64,000 nt of DNA from the NCBI GenBank assembly GCA_949288735.1, contig CASELE010000004.1, positions 1 through 64,000 of the forward strand, read 5' to 3'. The position numbers and the translations under genes are program-made. Source of the DNA: an uncultured Alistipes sp. (GTDB lineage Bacteria > Bacteroidota > Bacteroidia > Bacteroidales > Rikenellaceae). Of this stretch, positions 54,115 to 63,974 are shown one piece after another (the stretch's first letter is position 1; every line of letters starts with the position of its first letter). The notes below the pieces were generated by a model that worked only from the letters and a program-made list of their open reading frames with translations, did no database searches and was not told the origin of the DNA.

Positions 54115-54963
54115 TCAGCCCTCGGCGGCGAAGTGCTCGAGCAGGGCGATTTCGTCGGCCCAGCGCTCTTCGTCGGGGGTCTCGAGAATGAGCGGAATTC
54201 CGTCGAAACGGGAGTCGCGGGCGATGAGCCGGAAGCACTCCGTGCCAATCTCCCCCTCGCCCAGCGGAGCGTGGCGGTCCACCCGGCTGCCGAGGGGCTT
54301 CAGCGCATCGTTGAGGTGCATGCCCCGCAGATAGCCGAAGCCCACCGTGCGGTCGAACTCGGCGAAGGTGCGTTCGAAGGCTTCGGCCGTGCGCAGGTCG
54401 TAGCCCGCGGCGAAGGCGTGGCAGGTGTCGATGCAGACCCCCACGCGCGACTTCTCCTCCACGCGTTCGATGATGTAGGCGAGCTGTCCGAAGCTGAAGC
54501 CGAGGTTCGTCCCCTGGCCCGCCGTATTCTCGATGACGGCCGTGACGCCGTGCGTGCGGTCGAGCGCGAGGTTGATCGACTCGGCGATGCGGTCGAGGCT
54601 CTCCTCGGGGGCGATGCGCCCCAGGTGGCTTCCCGGATGGAAGTTGAGGCGGTCGAGCCCCAGCGCCTCGCAGCGGGCCATCTCCTCGACGAAGGCGGCC
54701 CGTGACCGGGCGAGTCCCTCGGCGTCGGGGTGCCCCAGGTTGATGAGGTAGGAGTCGTGAGGCAGTATCTGCCGCGCGGTGTACCCCCCTTCGGCCGCGG
54801 CGGCGCGGAAGGCGTCGCACTGCTGCGGCGTGAGGGGCGCGGCGCTCCACTGCCGCTGGTTCTTGGTGAAGAGGGCGAAGGCCGTGGCGCCGATGCGTGC
54901 GGCGTTGCGCGGGGCGTTCTCCGGTCCGCCCGAGGCGCTGACGTGTGCTCCGAAGTATTTCAT
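54115..54963 (-). CDS. nfo: Endonuclease IV (AP endonuclease)
   Basis: 282 aa. It cleaves 5' to abasic sites. TIM-barrel with three zinc ions: [10 protein letters not shown] at the N-terminus, [87 protein letters not shown] and the C-terminal [10 protein letters not shown]: all zinc ligands (His, Glu, Asp) seem present. Complements nth in base-excision repair. The ATG at 54963 fits the family N-terminus ([10 protein letters not shown]); the promoter is 27 nt upstream. Confidence 0.96.
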   Translation of the reverse strand: MKYFGAHVSASGGPENAPRNAARIGATAFALFTKNQRQWSAAPLTPQQCDAFRAAAAEGGYTARQILPHDSYLINLGHPDAEGLARSRAAFVEEMARCEALGLDRLNFHPGSHLGRIAPEESLDRIAESINLALDRTHGVTAVIENTAGQGTNLGFSFGQLAYIIERVEEKSRVGVCIDTCHAFAAGYDLRTAEAFERTFAEFDRTVGFGYLRGMHLNDALKPLGSRVDRHAPLGEGEIGTECFRLIARDSRFDGIPLILETPDEERWADEIALLEHFAAEG

Positions 54964-54990
54964 CTGATCCGAATCGGGATGTTTGCAACG

Positions 54991-54998
54991 CAAAATTA
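54991..54998 (-). promoter_or_regulatory. -7 promoter box TAATTTTG for nfo
   Basis: Perfect TAnnTTTG on the minus strand. It is separated by only 11 bp from the opposing -7 box of the divergent gene, so the two promoters must interfere or share control. Confidence 0.68.
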
Positions 54999-55009
54999 GA
55001 AAAAAATAG

Positions 55010-55017
55010 TAATTTTG
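55010..55017 (+). promoter_or_regulatory. -7 promoter box TAATTTTG for the DUF3078-ctpA operon
   Basis: Perfect TAnnTTTG, 22 nt before the ATG at 55040. A TTTG lies upstream at 54982-54985 but the 24-nt spacing is long. Confidence 0.65.
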
Positions 55018-55039
55018 CGGCACAATATACAGTCGGATT

Positions 55040-56209
55040 ATGAATCGTTTACGCTCTCTTTTCATCTTGGCGGCACTCGCGGTTCCATTTGTCGCCGCAG
55101 CCCAGATTTCGGTCGACGAGGCGGCGCTGCGCCGCGACGAGGACCCCGACTTCGGCAACCGCGCCAAGCCCGCCGAGGTGAATCCCGTCTTCTTCAACCG
55201 GGCCAGCTACCGGGCCGAGCGGGCGCGCATCCGCCGCGAGCGTAACTTCCTGGAGTTCGGCGCCGGCCTGCAGGGCTCGCTGACCTCCTACAACGACTCG
55301 TGGATCGAGACCTCGGGCGGTGACAACGCCATCGCCATGATCGCCTCGCTCTCGCTCCACCACACCTTCACGAAGGGGATCTTCTCCATCGAGACCAAGT
55401 TCGGGGCCAACCTCGGCTACAACCGCATGAAGGTCGAGACGGAGCAGTCCGACGGCACCACGACGAGCGAAGGCCTCTGGTTCAAGAACCAGGACGAGTT
55501 CACCCTCTCGACGGCCCCCTCGTTCAAGATGTCGAAGAACTGGTCCTACGGATCGATCATCAAGTTCCGCAGCCAGTTCGTGAACGGCTACGTCTCGCGC
55601 ACGCAGCAGGAGGCGGCCGACCGCAAGAGCACCTTCATGGCCCCGGCCTACCTCGACGTCTCGCTCGGTGTCACCTACACCTGCCCATCGAAGAAGTGGC
55701 CCGTAGTGGTCAACCTCTCGCCGCTGGCCATGAGCGCCGTCTACGTGGAGAGCGCGCTCGTGCGCCAGAACGTCTGGGACGACAAACCGGGCTGGCAGGT
55801 CTACGGCCTCGCCTCGCCCGACCGCTCGTCGAAGTACGAGGGCGGTTCGTCGGTGCAGATCGACTTCGACCGCACCTTCGGCCGCAACGAGGTGATACGC
55901 TACCGGACGACCCTCTTCTCCTTCTTCGGCTGGATCACCGACTTCGGCACGCCCCACCGCATGACCGACTACGGCGCCTACAAGGAGGCCTACGATCTCT
56001 GGAAGGCCAACGGCGAGGTGCCCCAGGACCAGCCCGTGCTGGCCATCCACCCCACGGTGCGCTGGGAGAATACGATTGACATCCGCGCCACGAAATTCCT
56101 CACCACGTCGCTCAGCTTCCAGCTCTACTACAACCGCGCCCAGAACCTGAAGGTGCAGACCAAGACGCTGCTGAGCGTGGGTGTGAGCTATACCTTCAAG
56201 AACAAGTAG
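55040..56209 (+). CDS. DUF3078 outer-membrane beta-barrel protein
   Basis: 389 aa. A signal peptide (cleavage near AAAQ) is followed by amphipathic beta strands to the last residues ([12 protein letters not shown]), as in outer-membrane barrels. The pattern [63 protein letters not shown] (here cited by its landmarks [10 protein letters not shown] and [10 protein letters not shown]) identifies the DUF3078 family of Bacteroidota. Function unknown. 14 nt before ctpA in the same direction, so cotranscribed. Confidence 0.87.
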   Translation: MNRLRSLFILAALAVPFVAAAQISVDEAALRRDEDPDFGNRAKPAEVNPVFFNRASYRAERARIRRERNFLEFGAGLQGSLTSYNDSWIETSGGDNAIAMIASLSLHHTFTKGIFSIETKFGANLGYNRMKVETEQSDGTTTSEGLWFKNQDEFTLSTAPSFKMSKNWSYGSIIKFRSQFVNGYVSRTQQEAADRKSTFMAPAYLDVSLGVTYTCPSKKWPVVVNLSPLAMSAVYVESALVRQNVWDDKPGWQVYGLASPDRSSKYEGGSSVQIDFDRTFGRNEVIRYRTTLFSFFGWITDFGTPHRMTDYGAYKEAYDLWKANGEVPQDQPVLAIHPTVRWENTIDIRATKFLTTSLSFQLYYNRAQNLKVQTKTLLSVGVSYTFKNK

Positions 56210-56223
56210 AGGAGATCCCGGCG

Positions 56224-58005
56224 ATGTACCGCAATTCGCGACGTACCGTACTCTTTCCGCTGCTGCTTGCCGCCGGCGTGATCGGAGGCATCCTCTTCGG
56301 CCGCTTCATGGGGAGCAACGGAGGCTCGGAGATACGGCTGGCGGCTCCGCGGCCGACGGCGCAGCCCGAGGACAAGCTCTCGTACACGCTTTCGCTCATC
56401 GACCGCGAGTATGTCGACTCCGTGTCGGTCGATTCGCTTGTCGAGCGGGTCATCCCGATGCTCGTGAGCGAGCTCGATCCCCATTCGGTCTACATCCCCG
56501 CCTCGGAGATGCAGGCCGTCAACGAGCCGCTCGAGGGCGAGTTCGACGGCATCGGCGTGGTCTTCAACATGGCGACCGACACGGCGACCGTGCTCAACGT
56601 CATCCCCTCGGGACCGAGCCACAAGGCGGGCGTGCTGGCCGGCGACCGCATCGTGCGCATCGACGATTCGCTCGTCGTCGGGCCCCGCATCCCGCAGGAT
56701 CAGATCGTGCGCATGCTGCGCGGTCCGCGCGGCAGCCGCGTGAAGCTCACGCTGCGCCGCTACGGCATCGCCGATTCGGTCGAGACGGTGGTCGAGCGCG
56801 GGGTCATCCCCATCCGCAGCATCGAGGCGGCCTTCATGCTCACCGACCGCATCGGCTTCATCCGACTGGGGCAGTTCGCCCGCGCCTCGCATACCGAGCT
56901 GATGCAGGCGATCCTGAGACTGCGCGCCGAGGGCATGACGCAGCTCCTCTTCGACCTGCGCGGCAATGCGGGCGGCTACCTCGATCAGGCCATACGCATC
57001 GCCAACGAATTCCTCCACGAGGGGCAGCTCATCGTCTACACCGAGGACCGCTACGGCCGGCGGATGTGCGAGTACGCCGACGGCCGCGGCTCGGCCCGCG
57101 ATCTCGGGGTCGCCGTGCTCATCGACGAGGGGAGCGCCTCGTCGAGCGAGATTCTCGCCGGAGCGCTGCAGGACAACGACCGCGGCACTATCGTGGGACG
57201 CCGCTCCTTCGGCAAGGGGCTCGTGCAGCGTCAGATACCCTATTCCGACGGCTCGGCGCTGCGGCTGACCACCGCCCGCTACTATACCCCCACGGGACGG
57301 TCGATACAGAAGCCCTACGTCAACGGCGCCGGCGACGACTACGCCGCCGACCTCTACCACCGCTACGAGAACAACGAGTTCTTCACGGCCGACAGCATAC
57401 ACTTCGCCGATTCGCTCCGCTTCGTCACCCCCGGCGGCAAGACGGTATACGGCGGCGGAGGCATCATGCCCGACATTTTCGTGCCGGCCGACACGACCGG
57501 AATGTCGCCCTGGTACTTCGAGGTCATGGGCCGCAACATCCTCTACCGCTTCACGATGGAGTATGCCGACCGCCATCGTGACGAGCTCAACGGCGTGGCG
57601 AGCATACGGGCACTCGGGAGGCTGCTCGACAACGACCGCACGCTCTTCGACGACTTCGTCCGCTATGCCGAACGGCAGGGCGTGAAGCCCGTCTACCGTG
57701 ACATCGACCGTTCGTACCGGCTGGTCGAGGCGCAGCTGCGCGCCTACATAGGCCGCAATACGATGCTCGAGGAGAACGCCTTCTATGCGAACATCTATCC
57801 AGAGGATCCCGCCATGCGGCGGGCCGTCGAGGCGCTCGGCGAGGAGGCCGTCGCCGATTCGCTGCGCCGTGCCGGCGCGGCTGCGGCGCGCGACTCGGTG
57901 ATGCGGTGCGTCGCCGGTGCGTCCGATACGCTGCGGACGGGAGGCGACACGCTGCCGACGGATGCCGCCGCCGGCGGAACGGGAGAGGAGGTGCGCCGTG
58001 ATTAG
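56224..58005 (+). CDS. ctpA: S41 C-terminal-processing peptidase (CtpA)
   Basis: 593 aa. One N-terminal membrane anchor (VLFPLLLAAGVIGGILFG), a periplasmic PDZ domain (about residues 95-175) with GEFDGIGVVFNMATDTATVLNVIPSGPSHKAGVLAGDRIVRI, and the S41 catalytic core LRGNAGGYLDQA, DEGSASSSEI and SFGKGLVQRQIP. Catalytic Ser306 and Lys331 are 25 residues apart, the normal distance. It processes or degrades envelope proteins by a tail-specific mechanism. The C-terminal about 130 residues are a helical, Arg/Ala-rich tail beyond the usual core. Cotranscribed with DUF3078. Confidence 0.94.
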   Translation: MYRNSRRTVLFPLLLAAGVIGGILFGRFMGSNGGSEIRLAAPRPTAQPEDKLSYTLSLIDREYVDSVSVDSLVERVIPMLVSELDPHSVYIPASEMQAVNEPLEGEFDGIGVVFNMATDTATVLNVIPSGPSHKAGVLAGDRIVRIDDSLVVGPRIPQDQIVRMLRGPRGSRVKLTLRRYGIADSVETVVERGVIPIRSIEAAFMLTDRIGFIRLGQFARASHTELMQAILRLRAEGMTQLLFDLRGNAGGYLDQAIRIANEFLHEGQLIVYTEDRYGRRMCEYADGRGSARDLGVAVLIDEGSASSSEILAGALQDNDRGTIVGRRSFGKGLVQRQIPYSDGSALRLTTARYYTPTGRSIQKPYVNGAGDDYAADLYHRYENNEFFTADSIHFADSLRFVTPGGKTVYGGGGIMPDIFVPADTTGMSPWYFEVMGRNILYRFTMEYADRHRDELNGVASIRALGRLLDNDRTLFDDFVRYAERQGVKPVYRDIDRSYRLVEAQLRAYIGRNTMLEENAFYANIYPEDPAMRRAVEALGEEAVADSLRRAGAAAARDSVMRCVAGASDTLRTGGDTLPTDAAAGGTGEEVRRD

Positions 58006-58261
58006 CCGCTGGCTGTGCCGGCTCTTCGCTGTGGCGGGGCTGTCGGTCATCGTCTGGTGCGCGGCGCACTGCGGACGCTACGAGTCGCTCCTGCCGTGCC
58101 ACGGTTTCCGCGATGCCGTCGCGGTGACTCCGTCCGCCTCCCCGGCGGCCGGGGAGGCGGCGGCTCCGGCGCAGACGCCGGCGGGGGAGAGCGACGCCCC
58201 GCGGGGGGCGGCCGATTCGCTCGCGGGACATCCGGGCTCCGGAGCGCCTGTCGAACCGTAG
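57998..58261 (+). CDS. Small membrane-anchored hypothetical protein
   Basis: 87 aa from GTG 57998, overlapping the ctpA stop by 8 nt. One N-terminal hydrophobic helix (LCRLFAVAGLSVIVWCAAHC) is followed by a disordered, Ala/Pro/Glu-rich tail without predicted structure. It may be an export-anchored peptide made with ctpA, or a spurious frame in GC-rich DNA; the lack of any ATG argues for caution. Confidence 0.4.
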   Translation: MISRWLCRLFAVAGLSVIVWCAAHCGRYESLLPCHGFRDAVAVTPSASPAAGEAAAPAQTPAGESDAPRGAADSLAGHPGSGAPVEP

Positions 58262-58295
58262 GAAGCCGCCTGCGTCCGGGAGCGGAAAAGAGGGA

Positions 58296-58321
58296 AGGGG
58301 TACGACTGCTGCCGTACCCCT
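58296..58321 (+). terminator. Hairpin after the ctpA operon
   Basis: AGGGGTACG (58296-58304) pairs with CGTACCCCT (58313-58321) around an 8-nt loop, followed by a pyrimidine-rich CCCCTCCCTTTCG; the convergent deoC ends 29 nt beyond. Confidence 0.5.
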
Positions 58322-58349
58322 CCCCTCCCTTTCGTATCCGCCGGGAGGG

Positions 58350-59228
58350 TCAATAGTATTTCACCTCGTGCCCCTCGATGGCCGTGAGGAGGTTGTTGGC
58401 GGCCGACGAGGCACCGATGCGGAAGAGGTCTGTCGTGAGCCATTCGCGGCCCAGAATCTCCTCGACAATCGTGTAATAGAGCGCCGCCTCCTCCGGGGTG
58501 CGTACGCCGCCTGCCGCCTTGAAGCCGACGCGGCGGCTGCTCTTTGCGTAGTAGTCCCTGATGGCGTGGCACATGACGACGGCCGCCTCGGGGGTGGCCG
58601 CCACGGCGATTTTGCCCGTCGAGGTCTTGATGAAGTCGGCGCCGGCGAGCATCGACAGGAGCGAGGCCCTGCGGATGAGCTCGGGCGTGCGCAGGGCTCC
58701 CGTCTCGAGAATCACCTTCAGCACGATGTCGGGGTCCATCTCCGAACGGATCATCTCGACCTCGTTGGCCGCCTCGTCATACTCGCCCGTGAGCATGCGG
58801 CCCACGTTGAGGACGATGTCCACCTCGTCGGCTCCGTTCTCGATGGCCATGGCCACCTCGAGCGCCTTCACCTCGAGATAGGTCTGCGAGGCGGGAAAGC
58901 CGCCGGCGACGCTCGTGATGCGCATCGGCGTGCCGTCCACGGCGAGCCCCACCGTCTCGACGAAGGCGGGGTAGACGCAGATCGACGCGACGTTGGGCAG
59001 ATGCGGGAAGCGTTCGTAGAACTCCGCGGCCTTGCGGGCGAACTCCGTCACGGAGGCGACCGAATCGTTGCACGAGAGGGTCGTCAGGTCGATGGCCGAG
59101 TAGCAGAAGGCGTAGACCTCGCGCGTGTGGTTGCGTGCGGCCGCGGCTCCGATGCGGGCCACCTCCTCCGCGACCTGTGCCTCGGAAGGTGCGGGGGCGT
59201 ATTCGTTCAGATGGTTGGCGTATTCCAT
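58350..59228 (-). CDS. deoC: Deoxyribose-phosphate aldolase
   Basis: 292 aa. It splits 2-deoxyribose-5-phosphate into glyceraldehyde-3-phosphate and acetaldehyde, completing deoxynucleoside salvage (compare tdk). TIM-barrel with ASICVYPAFVETV, NGADEVDIVLNVGRMLTGEYDEAANEVEMI, the Schiff-base Lys in AGADFIKTSTGK, and the proton-relay Lys in GFKAAGGVRTPEEA. Longer than E. coli DeoC (259 aa) by an N-terminal helix. Start could also be ATG 59234 (two codons more), which is only 10 nt from the -7 box. Confidence 0.95.
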   Translation of the reverse strand: MEYANHLNEYAPAPSEAQVAEEVARIGAAAARNHTREVYAFCYSAIDLTTLSCNDSVASVTEFARKAAEFYERFPHLPNVASICVYPAFVETVGLAVDGTPMRITSVAGGFPASQTYLEVKALEVAMAIENGADEVDIVLNVGRMLTGEYDEAANEVEMIRSEMDPDIVLKVILETGALRTPELIRRASLLSMLAGADFIKTSTGKIAVAATPEAAVVMCHAIRDYYAKSSRRVGFKAAGGVRTPEEAALYYTIVEEILGREWLTTDLFRIGASSAANNLLTAIEGHEVKYY

Positions 59229-59244
59229 GGGCATGCTGTTTTCA

Positions 59245-59276
59245 CAAAAGTAACAAATAAAATCAACCCCGGCAAA
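59245..59276 (-). promoter_or_regulatory. Promoter of deoC: TTTG - 20 nt - TACTTTTG
   Basis: On the minus strand -33 TTTG at 59273-59276 and perfect -7 TACTTTTG at 59245-59252. It lies directly beyond the terminator of the OmpA-like gene. Confidence 0.82.
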
Positions 59277-59283
59277 CCGGCGC

Positions 59284-59315
59284 AAAAAAAGTGCCCGGAC
59301 CCGCGGTCCGGACAC
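59284..59315 (-). terminator. Intrinsic terminator of the OmpA/TPR lipoprotein gene
   Basis: GTGCCCGGACC (59291-59301) pairs with GGTCCGGACAC (59305-59315) with one C-A mismatch and a 3-nt loop, followed by seven T on the minus strand. It begins 55 nt past the stop codon. Confidence 0.82.
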
Positions 59316-59370
59316 TCTCTCTATTCCGTCGGCGCGGCGGGAACGCCCGCCGTCCGCCGCGTATGCGGGC

Positions 59371-61119
59371 TTAGAACGAGAAGCCGCTCTCGAAGAGTAC
59401 CGTCAGGTTGACGTCCTTCTCGGCCTTGGCCTGCAGACGGCTCTCCTTCTTCACGGCGCTGCGCAGCTGAGCCTCGGCGCTCTTCAGGTCGCCCTCCTGG
59501 GCGGCGATCACGGCGCGCAGGTAGTCGGCGTCGGCCGACTGGTCGGCGGCGATGGCACGCTTGGCGGCGGTATAGTTCTTGTTCATCACCTCGGCGATGG
59601 CCAGATTGTAGCCGTCCAGAGCCTTGGCAGCGGCGGCGTAGTCGCCCTGTGCGGCGGCCAGTGCGGCCTTGGCCTCGGCGTCGGCGGCCTGTGCGTACTG
59701 TGCGGCCTCATCGATGTTGCCCAGTGCGAGGTTGACCATCACGAGGTTGTTGTTCACCTCGCTCGAGGCGTCGAGCTTGGCGGCCTTCTCGAACGAAGCC
59801 AGGGCGGCCTTCATGTCACCCAGCTCGGCCTGTGCGACACCCAGGTTGTTGTAGACGCGGGCGTCGTTGTACTTGCCGGCGGCGGTCGTCAGGATGGCGG
59901 CCTGGTCCTTCGGGCTGTAGGTGAGCACCTGTGCGGCGTAGAGATACTCCTCGGCGCTCAGCTCCTGACCGTTGCGGATGCAGGCGAGGATCTCGGGATC
60001 GGTCTTGCCCTGGATGTCGGTCGTGTTCACCACGATCGAGCGGCGCAGCTGGGGCAGGATCTCGGCCTTCAGCTCCTCGAATACGGTGGCCATGTTCTTG
60101 ATCTCGTTCTCACGCTGTGCCGAGTTCGAGTAGAGGCTCAGTACCTGGAGAATGAGGTTCTTGTCCTGGATGTCCGACTGCTCGACGAGCTTCTTGAAGC
60201 CCTCCCAGTCCTCGCCGTAGGCTGCGGCGTCGATCTCCAGACCTGCCTCCTTCAGCAGACGGGCCACCGTCTTCTTGCCCGACTCGCTGCGGGCCTTCGA
60301 AAGCCGGTCGTTGAACTGCTCGGGGCCGTCGGGCGAAGCGTAGCCCTTCACGGTGATGCTCTGCGATGCGCGCTCGTTCTGCAGGTTGGCGTCCACGTTG
60401 GCCTTGAAGGCCTCGAGATCGGCGTTCTTCTTCGCCTTCGAGGTCACGACCGACGAGTTGATGGCGTAGAGGATGTCGGCCTCGTCCACCACGGTGGTCA
60501 CCTTCTTGAAGTCGTTGGCCAGCTGGTCCATCATGTCGGCGTAGGCGATGTCGCTCTGGAGCGTGTTCACGCCGCGGGCGATTACGAGACCGTAGGTGCG
60601 GAGCAGCGCGCTCTTGGCGGCCTCGTCGGTGCCGGCCAGAACGGCGGCCTCACTCTTCGAGGGAATCGAGCCCGTGTTGAGGTTCACGTAGGTGAACTCC
60701 TTGCACTTGCCGCCGGGGCACTTCACCTCGGCGCGGAGCTGCAGCTCGCTCTGGCGCATGCGCTCGTCGTAGGGGAACTCCACACGCTCGGAGAGGGTCA
60801 CCACGTCGGCGGCGTCGACCACCGTGTAGTTCTCCTCCACCTTCGAGCCCTGGAGGTAGATGGGCGCGGCCGCTACCTCGCCGCCCTCGAATACCATGAC
60901 GGGAGTAACCTTCAGTATCGCTTTCTTGTTGAAATACTTGGCGGGGAAGGTGGCCTGGATGTCGGCAACCACGGCGCCGCGGTTCAGTACGAGTACCTCG
61001 GGCGTGCAGGTCAGCTGCACGTCGCCTTGGTTCTTGCCCATCTTCTTGAAGCAGTTGCAGCTCGTGAATACCAGGGCGGCAGCCGCGAGCGCCATGCTCA
61101 ATTTCATCAACTTTTTCAT
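59371..61119 (-). CDS. OmpA-like lipoprotein with C-terminal tetratricopeptide repeats
   Basis: 582 aa. The lipobox signal MKKLMKLSMALAAAALVFTSC places the lipidated Cys at 21. The central part has an OmpA/MotB-like stretch (ASQSITVKGYASPDGPEQFNDRLSKARSESGKKTVARLL) that would bind peptidoglycan, and the C-terminus has TPR-like repeats (YNDARVYNNLGVAQAELGDMKAALASFEKAAKL, NNNLVMVNLALGNIDEAAQYA), then Ala-rich helices. Codon use differs slightly from neighbours (more Lys, Asn, Ala with preferred codons), consistent with high expression. Likely an abundant outer-membrane stabilising lipoprotein. Confidence 0.85.
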   Translation of the reverse strand: MKKLMKLSMALAAAALVFTSCNCFKKMGKNQGDVQLTCTPEVLVLNRGAVVADIQATFPAKYFNKKAILKVTPVMVFEGGEVAAAPIYLQGSKVEENYTVVDAADVVTLSERVEFPYDERMRQSELQLRAEVKCPGGKCKEFTYVNLNTGSIPSKSEAAVLAGTDEAAKSALLRTYGLVIARGVNTLQSDIAYADMMDQLANDFKKVTTVVDEADILYAINSSVVTSKAKKNADLEAFKANVDANLQNERASQSITVKGYASPDGPEQFNDRLSKARSESGKKTVARLLKEAGLEIDAAAYGEDWEGFKKLVEQSDIQDKNLILQVLSLYSNSAQRENEIKNMATVFEELKAEILPQLRRSIVVNTTDIQGKTDPEILACIRNGQELSAEEYLYAAQVLTYSPKDQAAILTTAAGKYNDARVYNNLGVAQAELGDMKAALASFEKAAKLDASSEVNNNLVMVNLALGNIDEAAQYAQAADAEAKAALAAAQGDYAAAAKALDGYNLAIAEVMNKNYTAAKRAIAADQSADADYLRAVIAAQEGDLKSAEAQLRSAVKKESRLQAKAEKDVNLTVLFESGFSF

Positions 61120-61198
61120 AATGGTTGGAATTAAGGTTGTGTAATCGTTGTCTCTCTCTTCGCTGCGTTTGCAGGGCCGCGGGCGAACCGCGACCCTA

Positions 61199-61231
61199 CA
61201 AATATAGCGAATCTATCGCGTAATGTGCAAA
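61199..61231 (-). promoter_or_regulatory. Promoter of the OmpA/TPR lipoprotein gene: TTTG - 21 nt - TATATTTG
   Basis: On the minus strand -33 TTTG (61228-61231) and perfect -7 TATATTTG (61199-61206), spacing 21 nt; leader about 75 nt. Confidence 0.82.
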
Positions 61232-61254
61232 TTTTGTGCGGAAATTTTGCCCGG

Positions 61255-61281
61255 GGCCCCTTTCCGGACGGAAAAGGGGCC
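61255..61281 (-). terminator. Hairpin after pnp
   Basis: GGCCCCTTTCC (61255-61265) pairs with GGAAAAGGGGCC (61270-61281) apart from one bulged A; 17 nt past the pnp stop on the minus strand. Confidence 0.55.
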
Positions 61282-61297
61282 TTTCCCGTCATGCACG

Positions 61298-63511
61298 TCA
61301 GTCGCGGTGGCCGCGGCGTCCGCCGCGCTCGCCGCGCTCCTCGCGCGGGCGGCGTTCGCGCTCTACATATCCTTCGGGCTTGGGAAGCAGTGCCTTGCGC
61401 GAGAGTTTCAGCTTGCCCGTCTTGGGATCCACGCCGATGAGCTTCACGTCGATCTCGTCGCCCTCCTTGAGCCCCGTCTCGTCCATCGTCTCGAAACGCT
61501 TGTAGTCGATCTCGGAGATGTGGAGCAGGGCGTCCTTGCCCGGCATGATCTCGACGAAGGCGCCGAAGGCGACGATCGAACGGATGCGGCCGTGGTAGGT
61601 CTCGCCCACCTCGGGTACGGCCACGATCTGCTTGATGCGGGCCAGTGCGCCGTCGAGCGCCGCCTTGTCCACGCCGAAGATGTCCACGTAGCCCTTGTGG
61701 TCGTCCTCGGTGATGGTGATCGTCGTGCCGGTGGTCTTCTGGATATCCTGGATTACCTTGCCGCCGGGGCCGATCACCGAACCGATCATGTCCTGCGGAA
61801 TGGTGATCTGCACGATGCGCGGCACGAAGGGCTTGTAGTCGGCGCGCGGCTCGGCGATGCACTCGGTCAGCTTGTCGAGGATGTGCATGCGTCCCACGCG
61901 GGCCTGTTCGAGCGCCTTGGCCAGAATCTCGTACGAGAGGCCGTCCATCTTGATGTCCATCTGCGTGGCGGTGATGCCGTCGCGCGTGCCCGTCACCTTG
62001 AAGTCCATGTCGCCCAGATGGTCCTCGTCGCCGAGGATGTCCGACAGCACGGCCCAACGGCCCGTGGCCGAGTCGGAGATCAGACCCATGGCGATGCCCG
62101 ATACGGGCTTCTTCATCTTCACGCCGGCATCCATCAGCGCCAGCGTGCCGGCGCAGACGGTGGCCATCGACGACGAGCCGTTCGACTCGAGGATGTCCGA
62201 TACGATGCGCACGGCGTAGGGATTCTCCTCGCCCAGCGGAATCATCGGCTTGAGGGCGCGCCAGGCGAGATGGCCGTGGCCGATCTCGCGGCGCGAGAGG
62301 CCGCGCGAGGCCTTCGCCTCGCCCGTGGAGAAGGGCGGGAAGTTGTAGTGGAGCACGAACTGCTCGGTGCCCTGCACGAGCACCTCGTCCTTCACCTTCT
62401 CGTCGAGCTTGGTGCCGAGCGTCACGGTGGCCAGCGCCTGCGTCTCGCCGCGCGTGAAGAGGCCCGAGCCGTGGGCCGCGGGCAGGTAGTCGGTCTCGCA
62501 CCAGATGGGGCGTATCTCGTCGGTGCGGCGGCCGTCGAGACGCTTGCCCTCGTCGAGAATCATGTTGCGCATCGCCTTCTTCTGCACGTCGTCGTGGAAG
62601 TACTTGTGGATGAGCGGGGCCTTCTCCACGAGCTCCTCCTCGGTGTAGCGGGCGGCGAACTCGGCCTCGAGGGCGGCGAACTTCTCCTCGCGCTCGTGCT
62701 TCATCGTGCCGCTCGTGGCGATGGCGTAGGCCTTGTCGTAGAGCTCGCGGATGACGGTCTGGCGCAGCTCCTCGTCGTTCACCTCGTGGCAGTAGGTGCG
62801 CTTCACCTCCTTGCCCAGCTCCTTCGAGAGCTCGATCTGCACGGCGCAGTGCTTCTTGATCTCCTCGTGCGCGAACTTGATGGCGCCGAGCATCACCTCC
62901 TCCGAGACCTCCTTCATCTCGCCCTCGACCATGAGGATGTTGTCGATCGTGCCGCCCACCATGATGTCGAGGTCGGCCTCGGGCATCTGCGAGAAGCCGG
63001 GGTTGATGACGTACTGCCCGCCGATGCGCGCCACGCGCACTTCCGAGATGGGGCCGCCGAACGGAATGTCCGACACGGCGAGAGCCGCCGAGGCGGCCAG
63101 GCCCGCCAGCGCGTCGGGCTGGATATCCTTGTCGGCCGAGATGAGCGTCACGGTGACGTAGACCTCGGCGTGGTAGTCCGCGGGGAAGAGCGGACGCAGC
63201 GCGCGGTCGATCAGACGCGCCACGAGAATCTCGCTGTCGTTGGCCTTGCCCTCGCGCTTCATGAAGCCGCCCGGATAGCGCCCGGCGGCGGCGTATTTCT
63301 CCTTGTATTCCACCTGCAGGGGCATGAAGTCCGTGTCGGGCTTCGCCTCCTTGGCGGCGACCACCGTGCCCAGGAGCATCGTGTCGCCCATCTTCACGAC
63401 CGCCGAGCCGTCGGCCTGCTTGGCCAGCTTGCCGGTCTCGATCATCACCTCGCGGCCGTCGGCCAGGGTGATGAACTTGCGTACTGCGTTGTACAGCTTC
63501 TTCTCTTCCAT
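61298..63511 (-). CDS. pnp: Polyribonucleotide nucleotidyltransferase (PNPase)
   Basis: 737 aa. A 3'-5' phosphorolytic exonuclease acting in mRNA decay. Two RNase PH-like domains ([65 protein letters not shown] with catalytic Asp/Ser), a KH domain ([30 protein letters not shown]) and an S1 domain ([30 protein letters not shown]). An Arg/Gly-rich tail ([18 protein letters not shown]) extends the C-terminus and may bind RNA. rpsO lies upstream in the same direction, the common rpsO-pnp order. Confidence 0.97.
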   Translation of the reverse strand: MEEKKLYNAVRKFITLADGREVMIETGKLAKQADGSAVVKMGDTMLLGTVVAAKEAKPDTDFMPLQVEYKEKYAAAGRYPGGFMKREGKANDSEILVARLIDRALRPLFPADYHAEVYVTVTLISADKDIQPDALAGLAASAALAVSDIPFGGPISEVRVARIGGQYVINPGFSQMPEADLDIMVGGTIDNILMVEGEMKEVSEEVMLGAIKFAHEEIKKHCAVQIELSKELGKEVKRTYCHEVNDEELRQTVIRELYDKAYAIATSGTMKHEREEKFAALEAEFAARYTEEELVEKAPLIHKYFHDDVQKKAMRNMILDEGKRLDGRRTDEIRPIWCETDYLPAAHGSGLFTRGETQALATVTLGTKLDEKVKDEVLVQGTEQFVLHYNFPPFSTGEAKASRGLSRREIGHGHLAWRALKPMIPLGEENPYAVRIVSDILESNGSSSMATVCAGTLALMDAGVKMKKPVSGIAMGLISDSATGRWAVLSDILGDEDHLGDMDFKVTGTRDGITATQMDIKMDGLSYEILAKALEQARVGRMHILDKLTECIAEPRADYKPFVPRIVQITIPQDMIGSVIGPGGKVIQDIQKTTGTTITITEDDHKGYVDIFGVDKAALDGALARIKQIVAVPEVGETYHGRIRSIVAFGAFVEIMPGKDALLHISEIDYKRFETMDETGLKEGDEIDVKLIGVDPKTGKLKLSRKALLPKPEGYVERERRPREERGERGGRRGHRD

Positions 63512-63553
63512 ATCGTTTTAACCTGTGAGTGTTTCGCTTTTTAAGAAAATGAA

Positions 63554-63577
63554 GGCAACCCCTCGTCGGGAATTGCC
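63554..63577 (-). terminator. Hairpin between rpsO and pnp
   Basis: GGCAACCCC (63554-63562) pairs with GGGAATTGCC (63568-63577) allowing two G-U pairs, followed on the minus strand by a T-rich TTCATTTTCTT. It could limit read-through from rpsO into pnp or serve RNase processing. Confidence 0.6.
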
Positions 63578-63599
63578 CTCACTCTTTTGCCCTCGCTGC

Positions 63600-63872
63600 C
63601 TACTTGCGGAGGTTGAGCTGCTTCACGATGGAGCGATAGCGCTCGATGTCCACCTCCTTGAGGTATTCGAGCAACTGGCGGCGCTTGCCCACCAGGCGCA
63701 GCAGCGCGCGCTGGGTGCCGAAGTCGTGCCGGTTGTTCTTGAGGTGCTCAGTAAGGTGGCTGATACGGTACGAGAACAGCGCGATCTGGCTCTCGGGAGA
63801 GCCCGTGTCGGTGTTGGACTTGCCGTACTTGCCGAAAAGCTCCTGCTTTTTCTCAGCTGTCAGATAAGCCAT
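63600..63872 (-). CDS. rpsO: 30S ribosomal protein uS15
   Basis: 90 aa. [68 protein letters not shown] is the near-invariant S15 sequence that binds the central domain of 16S r[11 protein letters not shown] and [13 protein letters not shown] are diagnostic. Full length at the edge of the window; the promoter is visible upstream. Confidence 0.97.
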   Translation of the reverse strand: MAYLTAEKKQELFGKYGKSNTDTGSPESQIALFSYRISHLTEHLKNNRHDFGTQRALLRLVGKRRQLLEYLKEVDIERYRSIVKQLNLRK

Positions 63873-63942
63873 TGCTAAAAAAATTTAAGAGTTGCACTCT
63901 ACGACGCATCCTCCTTACCGCGGATCGCGCCAGAGCGTTGCG

Positions 63943-63974
63943 CAAAGGTACGAAGTTGATTCGCAAAATCCAAT
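63943..63974 (-). promoter_or_regulatory. Promoter of rpsO: ATTG - 20 nt - TACCTTTG
   Basis: On the minus strand -33 ATTG (63971-63974) and perfect -7 TACCTTTG (63943-63950), spacing 20 nt; leader about 65 nt with an AGGAGG-like stretch near 63911. The last bases of the window (63975-64000) show nothing further. Confidence 0.78.
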
